A DNA stretch of 64,000 nt from Streptosporangium amethystogenes (GTDB lineage Bacteria > Actinomycetota > Actinomycetes > Streptosporangiales > Streptosporangiaceae), in contig NZ_JOEQ01000011.1 in assembly GCF_000721075.1 (NCBI RefSeq), positions 192,128 through 256,127 of the forward strand, given 5' to 3'. The notes under the pieces are model-generated. The model was not told the DNA's origin and searched no databases. It worked only from the letters and a program-made list of their open reading frames with translations. Position numbers and translations under genes: made by a program. This document shows positions 42,672 to 51,828 of the stretch, piece by piece (within the stretch, counting starts at the first letter, position 1; each line of letters starts with the position of its first letter).

Positions 42672-44231
42672 TTGAGCAGGCGGACGATTATCGGGGCCCG
42701 CTACGAGCTGGACCCCCTGTCGCGTCGCTCGGGAGGAATGGGCGAGGTGTGGTTCGGCTACGACAAGCGCCTCGACCGGCCGATCGCCATCAAGTTCATC
42801 AGGGTCGACAAGCTGCCCGACGGCCGGAGCGACGAGGAAATGGCCAGACGCTTCGTGCGCGAGTCACGGATCACCGCCCGGCTTGAGCACCCGGGGGTTC
42901 CCACGGTCTACGACTGCGGATCGCACGGTGATGACCTCTACCTCGTCATGCAGCTCGTCAACGGCACCTCCGTCTCCGCGCTTCTCGATGAGACGGAGGT
43001 GCCCGTCGGCTGGGCGGTGGCGATCGCCGCCCAGGTCTGCTCGGTGCTGGCCGTGGCCCACGCCAACTCGCTGGTGCACCGAGACCTCAAGCCCGCCAAC
43101 CTGATGCTCTGCCCCGACGGCACGGTGAAGGTGCTCGACTTCGGGATCGCCGCCGTCCGGGCCGGTGCGGAGACGACCCGGCTCACCAGGACGGGCGAGG
43201 TGCTCGGCACCCCGGCGTACATGGCACCGGAGCAGGCCACGACCGGAGTCGCCGGCCCGCAGAGCGACCTCTACTCCCTCGGCGTGATCCTGGACGAGAT
43301 GCTCGCCGGCCAGAACCAGTTCGCCGCCCCCACCGCGCTGGCCTCGATGCGCAACCACACGGACGTCCCGCCCCGGCCGCTACGCGCCAGAAGGCAGGGC
43401 ATCCCCGAAGGTCTGGAGCGGCTCGTCCTGTGGCTGCTCGCCAAGTCCCCCGAGGAACGGCCGGCCACCGCGGAGGTGGTCTACGAGCGGCTGCTGGACT
43501 TCTGCCGCGAGCTGCCGCCCTTTCCCGGTTATGTGAACCTGGACGCGCCGCACCCGGTGCGTATGTACGCCGCGGTCGTCGGACGCGTCGCTCCTCTGGG
43601 GACGAAACGGAACCGCCGTCCCGCCGATCCGGTACGGCCGCCGCGGATCAGGCTTGCCGGAGAGTCGGTGCATATCGACCGCGACGACCTTGAACGCGCC
43701 CGCAGGGACGCCAGGATGCTCAAGGTGGAATCGCGGTTCACCCAGGCGGCGGATGTGCTGGCGGAGGTGATGCGTCCGGCCGAGGGCTCGTTCGGTTCGG
43801 CCAGTTCCGAGGTGGTGGACCTGCGGATCGAGCTCGCCGAGGCGCTCTTCCTCGGCGGGGACTACCGCCGGGCGGCGCCCGAGTTCCATCGGCTGGCGGC
43901 CGATGTCGCCGAGGTGGAGGGGCCGGGCAACAACCTCGCACTGCGATGCCGGTTGATGGAGGCGAACTGCCACGCGGAGGTCGGGGAGATGAGCCTCGCC
44001 CTGGCGCAGCTCCGTGAGCTCCTGGCCGACGAGCGGCGATTCGGAGCCGACGAGGAGCGGATTTTCGAACTCCGGCGTCAGATCGGGCTGGTGGAACTCG
44101 GCTCGGGTAACCGGGCCCAGGCCAGACGCGCGCTGGGTGACCTGCTGGGTGACCTGGAGCGGAGATACGGCCCGCAGCACGCCGAGGCCGGTAAGGTCCG
44201 CGCGATCCTCGAAGGTCTCGACGATCGATGA
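42672..44231 (+). CDS. Ser/Thr protein kinase with C-terminal TPR-like region
   Basis: 519 aa from TTG 42672, GGAAGG 9 bases upstream. Kinase domain at residues 8-270: Gly-rich loop RRSGGMGEVWFGYD, IAIKFI (Lys), VHRDLKPANLML, DFGIAA, GTPAYMAPEQ, SDLYSLGVIL. No TM helix, so cytosolic. The C-terminal 180 residues are helical repeats (RFTQAADVLAEVM, GGDYRRAAPEFHRLAADVAE, ALAQLRELLAD) of TPR character. Actinobacterial kinases of this form often regulate linked transport or stress functions; the neighbouring PQQ protein may be connected. Confidence 0.92.
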   Translation: MSRRTIIGARYELDPLSRRSGGMGEVWFGYDKRLDRPIAIKFIRVDKLPDGRSDEEMARRFVRESRITARLEHPGVPTVYDCGSHGDDLYLVMQLVNGTSVSALLDETEVPVGWAVAIAAQVCSVLAVAHANSLVHRDLKPANLMLCPDGTVKVLDFGIAAVRAGAETTRLTRTGEVLGTPAYMAPEQATTGVAGPQSDLYSLGVILDEMLAGQNQFAAPTALASMRNHTDVPPRPLRARRQGIPEGLERLVLWLLAKSPEERPATAEVVYERLLDFCRELPPFPGYVNLDAPHPVRMYAAVVGRVAPLGTKRNRRPADPVRPPRIRLAGESVHIDRDDLERARRDARMLKVESRFTQAADVLAEVMRPAEGSFGSASSEVVDLRIELAEALFLGGDYRRAAPEFHRLAADVAEVEGPGNNLALRCRLMEANCHAEVGEMSLALAQLRELLADERRFGADEERIFELRRQIGLVELGSGNRAQARRALGDLLGDLERRYGPQHAEAGKVRAILEGLDDR

Positions 44232-44430
44232 CGCCCCCGCGACGGTAGGGCGGCGGTCTCAGCGGCGGGGTGCTGTCGTGCTCGGCATCCCTTCCCGCGT
44301 GGGAGTGAGCCCTCCGGTTTCGGAACTTGCGCTCGGAGGAGAAGACCTCCTCGACGGCGAGAGCGAACCGTCTCCTTCGTCGAGGTCGCGGCGTGTGTCT
44401 TGGAAGCCACCGGGACATTACCGGGCCGGA

Positions 44431-47181
44431 CTAACCACCCGCCGTTCCGTCCGTCACCCGGATCGCGGACACGTCGCCGATCGTGCTCCCGACGTATACC
44501 AGGCCGCCCGCCGTCACCGGGGTCGTCCTGATCTGGCCGCCGGTCCGGTAGGTCCACCGGGTCGTGCCGGTGGCGGCGTCGAGCGCGTGCAGGTGGCCGG
44601 CGACGTTCCCGACGTACACGACGCCGCGTGCCACCAGCGGGCGGGCCCTGACGCCGTCACCGGCGGGGAAGTCCCAGCGCCGCGTGCCCGAGGCGGCGTC
44701 CAGTGCGTAGAGCCGGCCGTTGACGTGACGCAGGTACACGGTGCCGCGGTCCACGACGAGGCCGCCGTAGATGCCGTTGGCACTGCCGGGTGCGAAGTCC
44801 CACGACTTCCGGCCGGTGGCGGCGTCCAGCTTGTGCAGCACGCCGTCGCCGCCGCCGACGTACACCGCCCCGCCGCTCACCACGGGGCCTGCGGTGATCC
44901 GGACGCCGGCCGGGAAGCTCCACCGTGGCCTGCCGGTGGCGCGATCCAGCGCGTGCAGGTGGCCGTTCTCGGTCGGTACGTAGATAGTTGTGCCGCTCGT
45001 TACCAGATTGAGGAAAGAGGTCCCCTTGGCCGCCCGGAAGCGCCAGCGCTGCTTCCCGGAGGCGGTGTCCAGTGCGTACACCGTGCCGTCGCTGCTGCCG
45101 ACATGGACGATGTCCCCGGCCACCGACGGCGTGCTGAAATGGATGTCCCCGCCGACCCTGGCGCGCCATCGCGGTCGGCCGGTGGCCGCGTCCAGCGCGA
45201 GGACCTCGGAGTTCCTGCCGCACGCGTACACCGTGCCCGCAGCCAGCACGATGCTGCTCCACGCGTCGACCCGGCGGCTCCATCGCAACCGGCCCGATGC
45301 CGCGTCCAGGGAAACGATCCGGCCGGCGTCGTTCCCGGCGTACACGGCGCCGCCGGTCACCGCCAGATAGGAGATGGTGCTACCACTCTGGTGGCTCCAC
45401 CGCCTCGCGCCCGAGGCGGCGTCCAGCGCGTACACGTTGCCGTCGAAACTGCCGGCGTACACGGTGCCGCCCGCGAGTACGAGGTCGTCGACGCTGCCGT
45501 CGGCCGGGAAGCTCCAGCCGGCATGGCGGGTGCGGCGGGGGCCGTCGCCGGGGACGGCGGCTCCCGGCTGGTATCGGGCCAGCAGGTTCCGCTGGAGCAG
45601 CGGGGTGAGCCGCCGGACGGCCTGCCGCGAGGTGGACCTCAGGCGGACGAGGACCGGCCCCGCGACGACGATGGACTCGTCCAGCGATCTGCCCGGCACC
45701 TGGGGGGTGTGCGTTACGGCGTGGGGGCTCTCGTAGGCGGGATCGTAAACGCCGCTCTCCTTGATCTGGGCGACTTCGGTGCCGAACGCCTTCCGCGCGG
45801 CGGCGGGGGAGGGGAACACCCAGTCCACCAGGACGGAGACGACGGCCTCCTCGTCCGTCGGCGGTATCCAGTCGCAGGCCACGGGTTTCGGCGGCGTCAC
45901 CCCCGCCAGGGTCCTCATCCCGGGGTTGGGACGGTAGCCGGCCCCGGCGACGTCCACGTCGCGGCCGGTCAGGAGGGCGCAGGCGTCCGGCCAGGCGGTC
46001 AGGGGGACCTCGCCGAACGGGGCCGGCGCGGTGGACGGTCCATGGGTCGCCTGGTAGGCGACGATCCGGCCCGCCCTGTCGTAGACGAAGGCCATGCCCG
46101 GAGCCGTTCCCATCAGGACCGCGCGGGAGCGTGGTGTGTCGACGGGCAACCCGCTGAGGCGGCCGGTGACGGTGTTCAGGGAGATCAGGAAGGCCGGCAT
46201 GGGCCAGTCGCCGCTGCGGACATCCAAAAACCCCCTGTCCGAGATGCTGGGATAGCCGCCGATGAAGAGGGGGTGGCTCCAGTGCTCCGGTTCCGTGGCC
46301 CGGGTGGGCGGGCGGCGCTCGACGGCCTCGCGGGCGGTGGACAGCCGCAGGCCCTCCGGAGAGTAGAACGCCTCGACGTCTCCGACCTGGACGTACACGT
46401 ATCCGTCCGCGCCGGCTGTGAGCCCGAGCCTGGGCGAACTCTCCGCCTCCGTCTCCGACGGCAGCGAGACGGGGAACGGGATCGAGCGCGTCCAGCGGGG
46501 CCGCAGGGTGCGGGGATCCACCGAGGAGAGCTCGATCCGGTTCCCCGCGCAGGAGCTGAGCAGCATGATCGCCTGAGAGGTGGCGTCGCCGTGCGGATCG
46601 CAGTGCCGTGGCTGGGTCGTCCGCGCCGTCGGCCTGCCGGTCCAAAGGTCGAGCGTGGTGAGGGTGACGGGGTCGGCCTGCCGGTCGTGGACCGTGACGC
46701 CTCCTTCGGTCACCATGATGCTCAGCCCGAGATGGCGGCTACCGGCCTCCGCCGGGCCGTCGGCGGAGGTGGTGACCGTACGCCGCCACAGCGGGGCGCC
46801 GGTGGCGAGTTCGTGGCCGGACACGAGGTGGCCGGCCACGCCGGACACCTCTCTCGACACGATGATCGTCCCGGCCGCGACCCACACATCGGTGATGGGG
46901 GCGGAGCCGCCGGGGTCGGCCGGGATGCTGTAGCGCCTCCTGCCGGTGAGCGGGTCGTGGACCGAGACGGTCCCCTGCGGTGTCACCACGGCGAGGGCCT
47001 CGCCGGACACCCCGTAGCGGAGGTTCTCGACAGCCGCCGGATCCTCGACGTTGGCGGGCATGGACCACAGGGCACGCCATCCGGTCGGCGCCCAGGGGAG
47101 GCGCGGCGCGTCCGCCGCCACGGCCGAGCCGGTCGCCAGGGCCACGGCCAGCAGGAGTGCGAGCCGGCGCACGGTCAGCAC
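44431..47181 (-). CDS. Secreted or lipid-linked PQQ-like beta-propeller protein
   Basis: About 916 aa from GTG 47181, which overlaps the upstream gene's stop (GTGCTGA). A signal-like N-terminus (RRLALLLAVALATGSAVAAD) leads. Residues 30-530 form a divergent propeller half (VTPQGTVSVHDPLTGRRRYS, LVSGHELATGAPLWRRTV). Residues 590-916 are eight regular PQQ repeats of about 40 aa (VYVGSSDGTVYALDTASGKQ and similar). No enzymatic residues are evident; such propellers act as scaffolds or sensors. GTG 47172 is an alternative start. Confidence 0.82.
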   Translation of the reverse strand: MLTVRRLALLLAVALATGSAVAADAPRLPWAPTGWRALWSMPANVEDPAAVENLRYGVSGEALAVVTPQGTVSVHDPLTGRRRYSIPADPGGSAPITDVWVAAGTIIVSREVSGVAGHLVSGHELATGAPLWRRTVTTSADGPAEAGSRHLGLSIMVTEGGVTVHDRQADPVTLTTLDLWTGRPTARTTQPRHCDPHGDATSQAIMLLSSCAGNRIELSSVDPRTLRPRWTRSIPFPVSLPSETEAESSPRLGLTAGADGYVYVQVGDVEAFYSPEGLRLSTAREAVERRPPTRATEPEHWSHPLFIGGYPSISDRGFLDVRSGDWPMPAFLISLNTVTGRLSGLPVDTPRSRAVLMGTAPGMAFVYDRAGRIVAYQATHGPSTAPAPFGEVPLTAWPDACALLTGRDVDVAGAGYRPNPGMRTLAGVTPPKPVACDWIPPTDEEAVVSVLVDWVFPSPAAARKAFGTEVAQIKESGVYDPAYESPHAVTHTPQVPGRSLDESIVVAGPVLVRLRSTSRQAVRRLTPLLQRNLLARYQPGAAVPGDGPRRTRHAGWSFPADGSVDDLVLAGGTVYAGSFDGNVYALDAASGARRWSHQSGSTISYLAVTGGAVYAGNDAGRIVSLDAASGRLRWSRRVDAWSSIVLAAGTVYACGRNSEVLALDAATGRPRWRARVGGDIHFSTPSVAGDIVHVGSSDGTVYALDTASGKQRWRFRAAKGTSFLNLVTSGTTIYVPTENGHLHALDRATGRPRWSFPAGVRITAGPVVSGGAVYVGGGDGVLHKLDAATGRKSWDFAPGSANGIYGGLVVDRGTVYLRHVNGRLYALDAASGTRRWDFPAGDGVRARPLVARGVVYVGNVAGHLHALDAATGTTRWTYRTGGQIRTTPVTAGGLVYVGSTIGDVSAIRVTDGTAGG

Positions 47182-48068
47182 CCCTTCGTCTTCGGGAACA
47201 TGACGCACACCCTGGCGGCGGGTACCGGCGTCCACCCGTCCGGCGGCGCCTCCTCGTAGACGGAGCGGAAGGTATCGGCCTCGCCGGTCAGCCGGAACGG
47301 GGCCCCGTCCGGCCCCTTGATCACGATCTGCTCGGTCCGGTCGTCCGCCAGCACCGTGGCCAGGAGGTCGAACTCGTAGTACGCCTTCTTGCCCTTGATC
47401 GATACGCTCAGCGTGATCCGCTCGTCCCGTTTGAGGTCGATCTGCTTCTTCGAGAAGTACGAGATGTCAGGGTCCTCGGCTGTGGTGAAACGGGGCACCG
47501 GCCGATCGAGATCGGCGAGGAGTTCGACGGTGTCGGCCTCTCCGGCGGTCGTGGCCTTCAGAAACGCGCCGTCCGATCGCGGTTTGCGGGTGAGGACGCG
47601 CGGCTTGATGTCGACGATGCGCAGGCTGTTGCGGTTTCCCACCAGGACGACCGTGGCGTTCATCCAATCGGTCACGGAGCCGTGGTGGCGGTTCAACAGC
47701 GCGGCGCGCTTCTCGGCGGCCGCCCTGCCCAGCAGAATGCCCCGTTCTTCCGGATCGGTCACCGGCTCCCGCAGGACGATGTCCCGCTCGTCGTACTGGA
47801 TGGCCACGTGGCCGATCGTGACGGGGGGCGCGCCGCTGATCCGGCCGATCGCGTCGGTCCCGCGGGAGGTGAACCAGTCGGTGAACACCACGCCGACGGC
47901 CGCGATGAGCGCGGCGCTGACGATGCCCGCCACCCATGTCCGCGCCGTCTTCCAGCCGCCGCTACCGCCGCCGTCGTCGGTCGGCGCGGCTGGCTCCTCC
48001 CGTGGCGGCTGTCTCTCGACACCGGCCCGGGTGTTTTTTCCGGTCTTGCTCCTGCGACCTTTTCCCAT
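47175..48068 (-). CDS. Membrane-anchored hypothetical protein
   Basis: 297 aa. A basic, disordered N-terminus of about 40 residues (KGRRSKTGKNTRAG), one TM helix (about 44-64, TWVAGIVSAALIAAVGVVF), and an extracellular beta-rich domain (VLVGNRNSLRIVDIKPRVL, RITLSVSIKGKKAYYEFDLL). Coupled to the PQQ gene by a 7-base overlap, so the two exported proteins probably act together. No known domain. Confidence 0.75.
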   Translation of the reverse strand: MGKGRRSKTGKNTRAGVERQPPREEPAAPTDDGGGSGGWKTARTWVAGIVSAALIAAVGVVFTDWFTSRGTDAIGRISGAPPVTIGHVAIQYDERDIVLREPVTDPEERGILLGRAAAEKRAALLNRHHGSVTDWMNATVVLVGNRNSLRIVDIKPRVLTRKPRSDGAFLKATTAGEADTVELLADLDRPVPRFTTAEDPDISYFSKKQIDLKRDERITLSVSIKGKKAYYEFDLLATVLADDRTEQIVIKGPDGAPFRLTGEADTFRSVYEEAPPDGWTPVPAARVCVMFPKTKGC

Positions 48069-48440
48069 AAGCGATATATCCCTCGGGCGTGCGGATATAC
48101 GAACAGGGTGCGACTAGGCGACGAGCATAACGTCCATTACGTCGCGCCGCAGGGTCGCGCGCATCGGAAGGTCCCTGACAGACCTGATCCGTACATCGGG
48201 TGAGGGCAGTGGTCTTTGAGCGCGGGTAATAAGGAAGAAGAAGGCGATATGTCGGTGCTAACCTTCCGGGGTCGGCCGCGGGACTTCGGTGCGACTTCCG
48301 GGACCCGCCTTTGAAGCGATGATTCGCAGCTCGTGCCCCCATTCCCCGGCCGACCCCGTACATGACCCCCGGAGGCGGCGATCGAGACTCGCGTCGAGAC
48401 CAGTGCGGATCTGATCGCCGCCGAGGACGTCCTGCTGTTC

Positions 48441-49814
48441 GTGAACGCGGCGATCACCGCCACCGGCCAGCGTGAGTTCCACTCCGGGGCGGAGGAGCAG
48501 AGTCTCTCGCTGGACTTCCTGCACGACTACCTGATGGGCAACTACCGCGACCTGTACGCGGCCACCCTCGCCCTGGACGTCAACGACCACAACGCCGTAC
48601 TGATCGCCAGAAACCTGCTGGTCACGGCGGGGGAGGCGGACCCGGAGCAGCGCCTGGCCGAAGGGCGCCTGATCGCCCGGCGGCTGGCCCTGCTGCCGCC
48701 GCCCCGGGTGTACGGGCTCTTCCGCGAGCTGCGCCGCGCCAGGGTCAACAACCGGCGGACCAGGGCGATCATGCGGGACTGGCTGGCCGCCCGTCCAGAC
48801 CTCGCGTTCGACGCGGTGAAGTACCGAGGCGCCGTCAAGGCCGCCGTCCGCCACGCCCACCTGAGCCCGGCCGGGGAACTGGGGCCGTTCCTGTTCACCC
48901 CGCACCGGCCGGCCGCCTACACCACACCGATCCTGGAGACCTGGCGGCGGGCCCACTACGAGCAGGCCGCGCTGTACGAGCTGCCCTACACGGTGGCGGA
49001 GGGGTTCGCGGCGAAGCACCGCGTCAACCGCGCCACCTTCCTGGAGCGCATCGCGCCCCGGCTCACCCGGCTGGAGCGATTGCGCCTGCAGGAGTCGGCG
49101 CGCGGCCTGAAGGTCGACGCGGTGCGGGCCGACCTCACCACGATGCCGCTGACCCGGCTGGCGTCGTACGTGCTGGCCCTCTCACTGGATGATCGGGTGC
49201 GCCGCCGCGCCGAGCTGACGACGGCGTTGCGCGCGGCCGCCCGGCGGACCGCGGGCGACCAGGCAGGGAGCTGGGGCGCGGTGGTCGCCGTCCTCGACGA
49301 CAGCTTCTCCGCGTACGGCTCGGGGCACAAGCGCCGCCGTCCGCTCGCCGTCGCGCTGGCCTGCCATTTCCTGCTGGAGGCACTGGCCGCCGAGTACACG
49401 CCGCTGTGGCTGTCGGGCCGGACGGACGCGTTGCTCGTCCATCCGTACGGGGCGACACCGCTCGGCGAGCGCATCCTGGACGGCCTCGAACGCGGGCCCG
49501 GGCGCCTGGTCATCGTCTCCGACGGATGGGACAACTCACCGCCGGGGCTCGCCGGAGAGGTACTGCGGATCTGGCGCACCCGGCTCGACCCGCACCACAG
49601 CCGCGCCGTCGTGCACCTCAACCCGGTGTACGACGCCGCCGACTTCGACGTACGGCGGCTGGCGCCCACCGTCCCGACCGCCGGGATTCGCGACGCCGAG
49701 AACCTGGTCGCCCTGGTGGAACTGGCCCGGTTCGCGGAGGGGCGCACCGGGATCTTCGAGCTCCGTGCCCACCTGGCGCGCCGCGTCGAGGGGTTCCTGC
49801 GGGAGGACACATGA
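48441..49814 (+). CDS. TROVE/vWA-like protein (Ro60-related)
   Basis: 457 aa as read from GTG. Coding similarity extends upstream (ETRVETSADLIAAEDVLLF). ATGACCCCC at 48362 would be in frame if the five-C run (48366-48370) had four, giving MTPEAAIETRVE, so the true start is probably 48362. The helical N-terminal half (IARNLLVTAGEADPEQRLAE, RVYGLFRELRRARVNNRRT) resembles TROVE modules. The C-terminal half is a vWA fold with MIDAS DDSFS (about 290) and VIVSDGWDN. TROVE-vWA proteins bind structured RNA. Coupled to the next gene (ATGA). Confidence 0.75.
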   Translation: MNAAITATGQREFHSGAEEQSLSLDFLHDYLMGNYRDLYAATLALDVNDHNAVLIARNLLVTAGEADPEQRLAEGRLIARRLALLPPPRVYGLFRELRRARVNNRRTRAIMRDWLAARPDLAFDAVKYRGAVKAAVRHAHLSPAGELGPFLFTPHRPAAYTTPILETWRRAHYEQAALYELPYTVAEGFAAKHRVNRATFLERIAPRLTRLERLRLQESARGLKVDAVRADLTTMPLTRLASYVLALSLDDRVRRRAELTTALRAAARRTAGDQAGSWGAVVAVLDDSFSAYGSGHKRRRPLAVALACHFLLEALAAEYTPLWLSGRTDALLVHPYGATPLGERILDGLERGPGRLVIVSDGWDNSPPGLAGEVLRIWRTRLDPHHSRAVVHLNPVYDAADFDVRRLAPTVPTAGIRDAENLVALVELARFAEGRTGIFELRAHLARRVEGFLREDT

Positions 49815-50965
49815 CAGATCTCGCCCTCACCGGGCTCACCACCCGTCCCTCGCAGGCCTGGGGTGGCGTACGGCTCGTCCCGCTGGTCCGCGAGGAGCCG
49901 ATCGAGGACCTGCGGCTCGACGCCCGCCTCTACGACGCGGAGTTCGGCGTCGTCCAGGTGAACTCGCGGACCGAGTACTTCTCCTACATTCCGCACGGGT
50001 TCGTGGCGAGCTGGACGCGCGACGGCACTCCCGCCGCGGCGTACGGCACCCAGCTGCGGGGGCCGGCGGAGCGTGACCGCACGCCCAGCCGGATGCCGCT
50101 GCGGTTCCACCGCCGGATGGCTCGCCGAGCCGACCGGAACCGGCTGCGCTTCCTGCCGCTGCACCTGGCGCTGGAGGGGTACCTGGCGCTGCACTTCGGC
50201 GGTCCGGAGATCGTGTGGGAGGAATGGTCGCACCGCGCGGTCAGCCACGGGCTCTCGCCTCGCGTCGAGGAGGCGTACACCGGCGCCGCGGTCAGCGGCC
50301 TGCAGGACGCCTTTCGCGTCTTCGAGATCCACCCTGGTCAGTGCGGTGTCCTCGTCTACGTCGCGGACGCGCTCGCCGCCGCGTTCGTGGTGCCGCACCC
50401 CGATGACTACCGTGCCCTGTACGCCACCCTCGTGCACGATCTGTACGGTGAGCTGATCTACCACTACGCGATGCTCAGCGGGCCGGTGCCCGATTTCCGG
50501 GCCCGCATCGTGGACGCGACGGTGCACTCACTCGCCGACCTGCGCGCGCGGGCCCGCCGGCAGCAGGACGAATGGGCGGCCTTCCACGACCGGGTCATGG
50601 CGGGCGGGCTGCTGGACGCGGACTACACGTACCAGCACGTCTACGAGATGGGCGGGTATCGGCTGTCCCGCTTCCTGCCGCCCTTCGAACGTCGGCGGGA
50701 GAACCACATCGGCGAGCTCATCACCGACGGCACCGGCCGGCTCGCGTACCTCAAGACGTTCCGCCTGTCGGAGAACCAGATCCGCCGCGGTCATCTGCTG
50801 ACCAGTCTCGCCGCCGCCGACTGGAACCTGGCCGACACCGCCGTCGCGCTCGGCGTGACCGAGCCGCAACTCGGCCTGCGCATCGAGGCCGCGGGCTTCG
50901 GCCACCTGCTCCGCCAGGACGTCCTCGACCACTACCGGGCCCAGGTCCGCCGCGGTGACCGGTGA
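49811..50965 (+). CDS. ARPP-2-like protein with C-terminal HTH
   Basis: 384 aa. The first 100 residues (TTRPSQAWGGVRLVPLVREE, EYFSYIPHGFVASWTRDG, AAYGTQL) match what I recall as the ARPP-2 domain, described with ADP-ribosylglycohydrolase and rhodanese-phosphatase proteins in conflict-system operons. A helical middle follows, and the end (NLADTAVALGVTEPQLGLRI, EAAGFGHLL) looks like a Fis-type helix-turn-helix. Coupled to the TROVE/vWA gene, so the two form one functional unit. Mechanism unknown. Confidence 0.65.
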   Translation: MTDLALTGLTTRPSQAWGGVRLVPLVREEPIEDLRLDARLYDAEFGVVQVNSRTEYFSYIPHGFVASWTRDGTPAAAYGTQLRGPAERDRTPSRMPLRFHRRMARRADRNRLRFLPLHLALEGYLALHFGGPEIVWEEWSHRAVSHGLSPRVEEAYTGAAVSGLQDAFRVFEIHPGQCGVLVYVADALAAAFVVPHPDDYRALYATLVHDLYGELIYHYAMLSGPVPDFRARIVDATVHSLADLRARARRQQDEWAAFHDRVMAGGLLDADYTYQHVYEMGGYRLSRFLPPFERRRENHIGELITDGTGRLAYLKTFRLSENQIRRGHLLTSLAAADWNLADTAVALGVTEPQLGLRIEAAGFGHLLRQDVLDHYRAQVRRGDR

Positions 50966-51007
50966 CCGGTGACCGCCCAGGATCGGCACAGGCGCTATCG
51001 GCGTAGG

Positions 51008-51298
51008 TCAGTACCGCGTGGCGGAGGACGGGACCTTGGCCGGGGCGGAGCGGAGTTCCTCTTCGAGGGCGTCGACGAGCGCCCCGGCCGCCTGGCGTAG
51101 CCGTACGCGGCGGGCGGTGAGGTCTTCGGTGAACGTCCGGGCCTTCGGGCCCACCCAGGTCCGCTGGCCGGTGAGCCGGCCGTGGGCCGGGTCGAGAGCG
51201 GCCTCCAGGATGGCGACCCGTGCCCTGACCTCCGTCAACGTCTGTTCCAGCAGTTGACGCCGCGGGTTGGGCACCAGGTCCTCCGGGCGAGAATTCAT
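51008..51298 (-). CDS. Small helical protein, WXG100-like size
   Basis: 96 aa, almost wholly helical: RRQLLEQTLTEVRARVAILE, then WVGPKARTFTEDLTARRVRL, RQAAGALVDALEEEL. Length, two-helix layout and the central W-V-G turn suggest a WXG100/ESX-type protein, and a DUF6571 gene lies nearby, but no secretion genes are in view. Divergent from the lipoprotein gene. Confidence 0.6.
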   Translation of the reverse strand: MNSRPEDLVPNPRRQLLEQTLTEVRARVAILEAALDPAHGRLTGQRTWVGPKARTFTEDLTARRVRLRQAAGALVDALEEELRSAPAKVPSSATRY

Positions 51299-51383
51299 TT
51301 ATTCCTCTTCGGATGCGGATACATCGGACGGACTATTGGACATTATTGGATCTATGGCACCTCGGCCAGTGCTGGAGGAATGC

Positions 51384-51827
51384 ATGACACGTTTTGTGCG
51401 GTGTGGCGTTCTGATGTGTGCGGTGGGGCTGCTGACGGTGTCCGGATGTGGGGACAGCGGGCCTACGGCGGCGGAGGCGGGTGAGACCCTCAAATCACAT
51501 ATCACTGGGTTGATGAAGGAGAGCCACGTTCTTGATGTCCGCATCACGGATTCTGGTGGGCGCGATATTCCATGCGGAGAAGGAAAGGCCAAACGAACCT
51601 TCGCGGCTACGGCGAGGGATGCCGCGTCGCAACGTGATCCAGGCGGGCTCAATACCTACATGCTCGGTGTGCTCTCCTCGGTTGCCCCTTACCGGATTGC
51701 TGAAGATCAGGGAAACGCTCCTATTCGGCTTGCCAATGACACATACAAGACGATGATCATCTTGGAGTCGCCAGGTAACGGGCAATACGGAGTGCGGGGC
51801 GAGACCGAGTGTCTTCCGACTTCGTGA
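51384..51827 (+). CDS. Lipoprotein of unknown function
   Basis: 147 aa from ATG 51384 with GGAGGAA upstream. Lipoprotein signal: RFVRCGVLMCAVGLLTVSGC, lipobox LTVSGC with Cys about 23. Mature domain of about 120 residues with two more cysteines (DIPCGEG, GETECLP), probably a disulphide. Ends 1 base before the stop of the convergent DUF6571 gene. The 3' two thirds are lower in GC than neighbours. Confidence 0.75.
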   Translation: MTRFVRCGVLMCAVGLLTVSGCGDSGPTAAEAGETLKSHITGLMKESHVLDVRITDSGGRDIPCGEGKAKRTFAATARDAASQRDPGGLNTYMLGVLSSVAPYRIAEDQGNAPIRLANDTYKTMIILESPGNGQYGVRGETECLPTS

Positions 51828-51828
51828 G

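Noticed and set aside
44014..47259. 1081-codon + strand frame across the PQQ gene
   Set aside because: Shadow of the propeller repeats; composition is Arg/Gly/Pro-rich and no motif is present, while the minus strand shows regular PQQ repeats.
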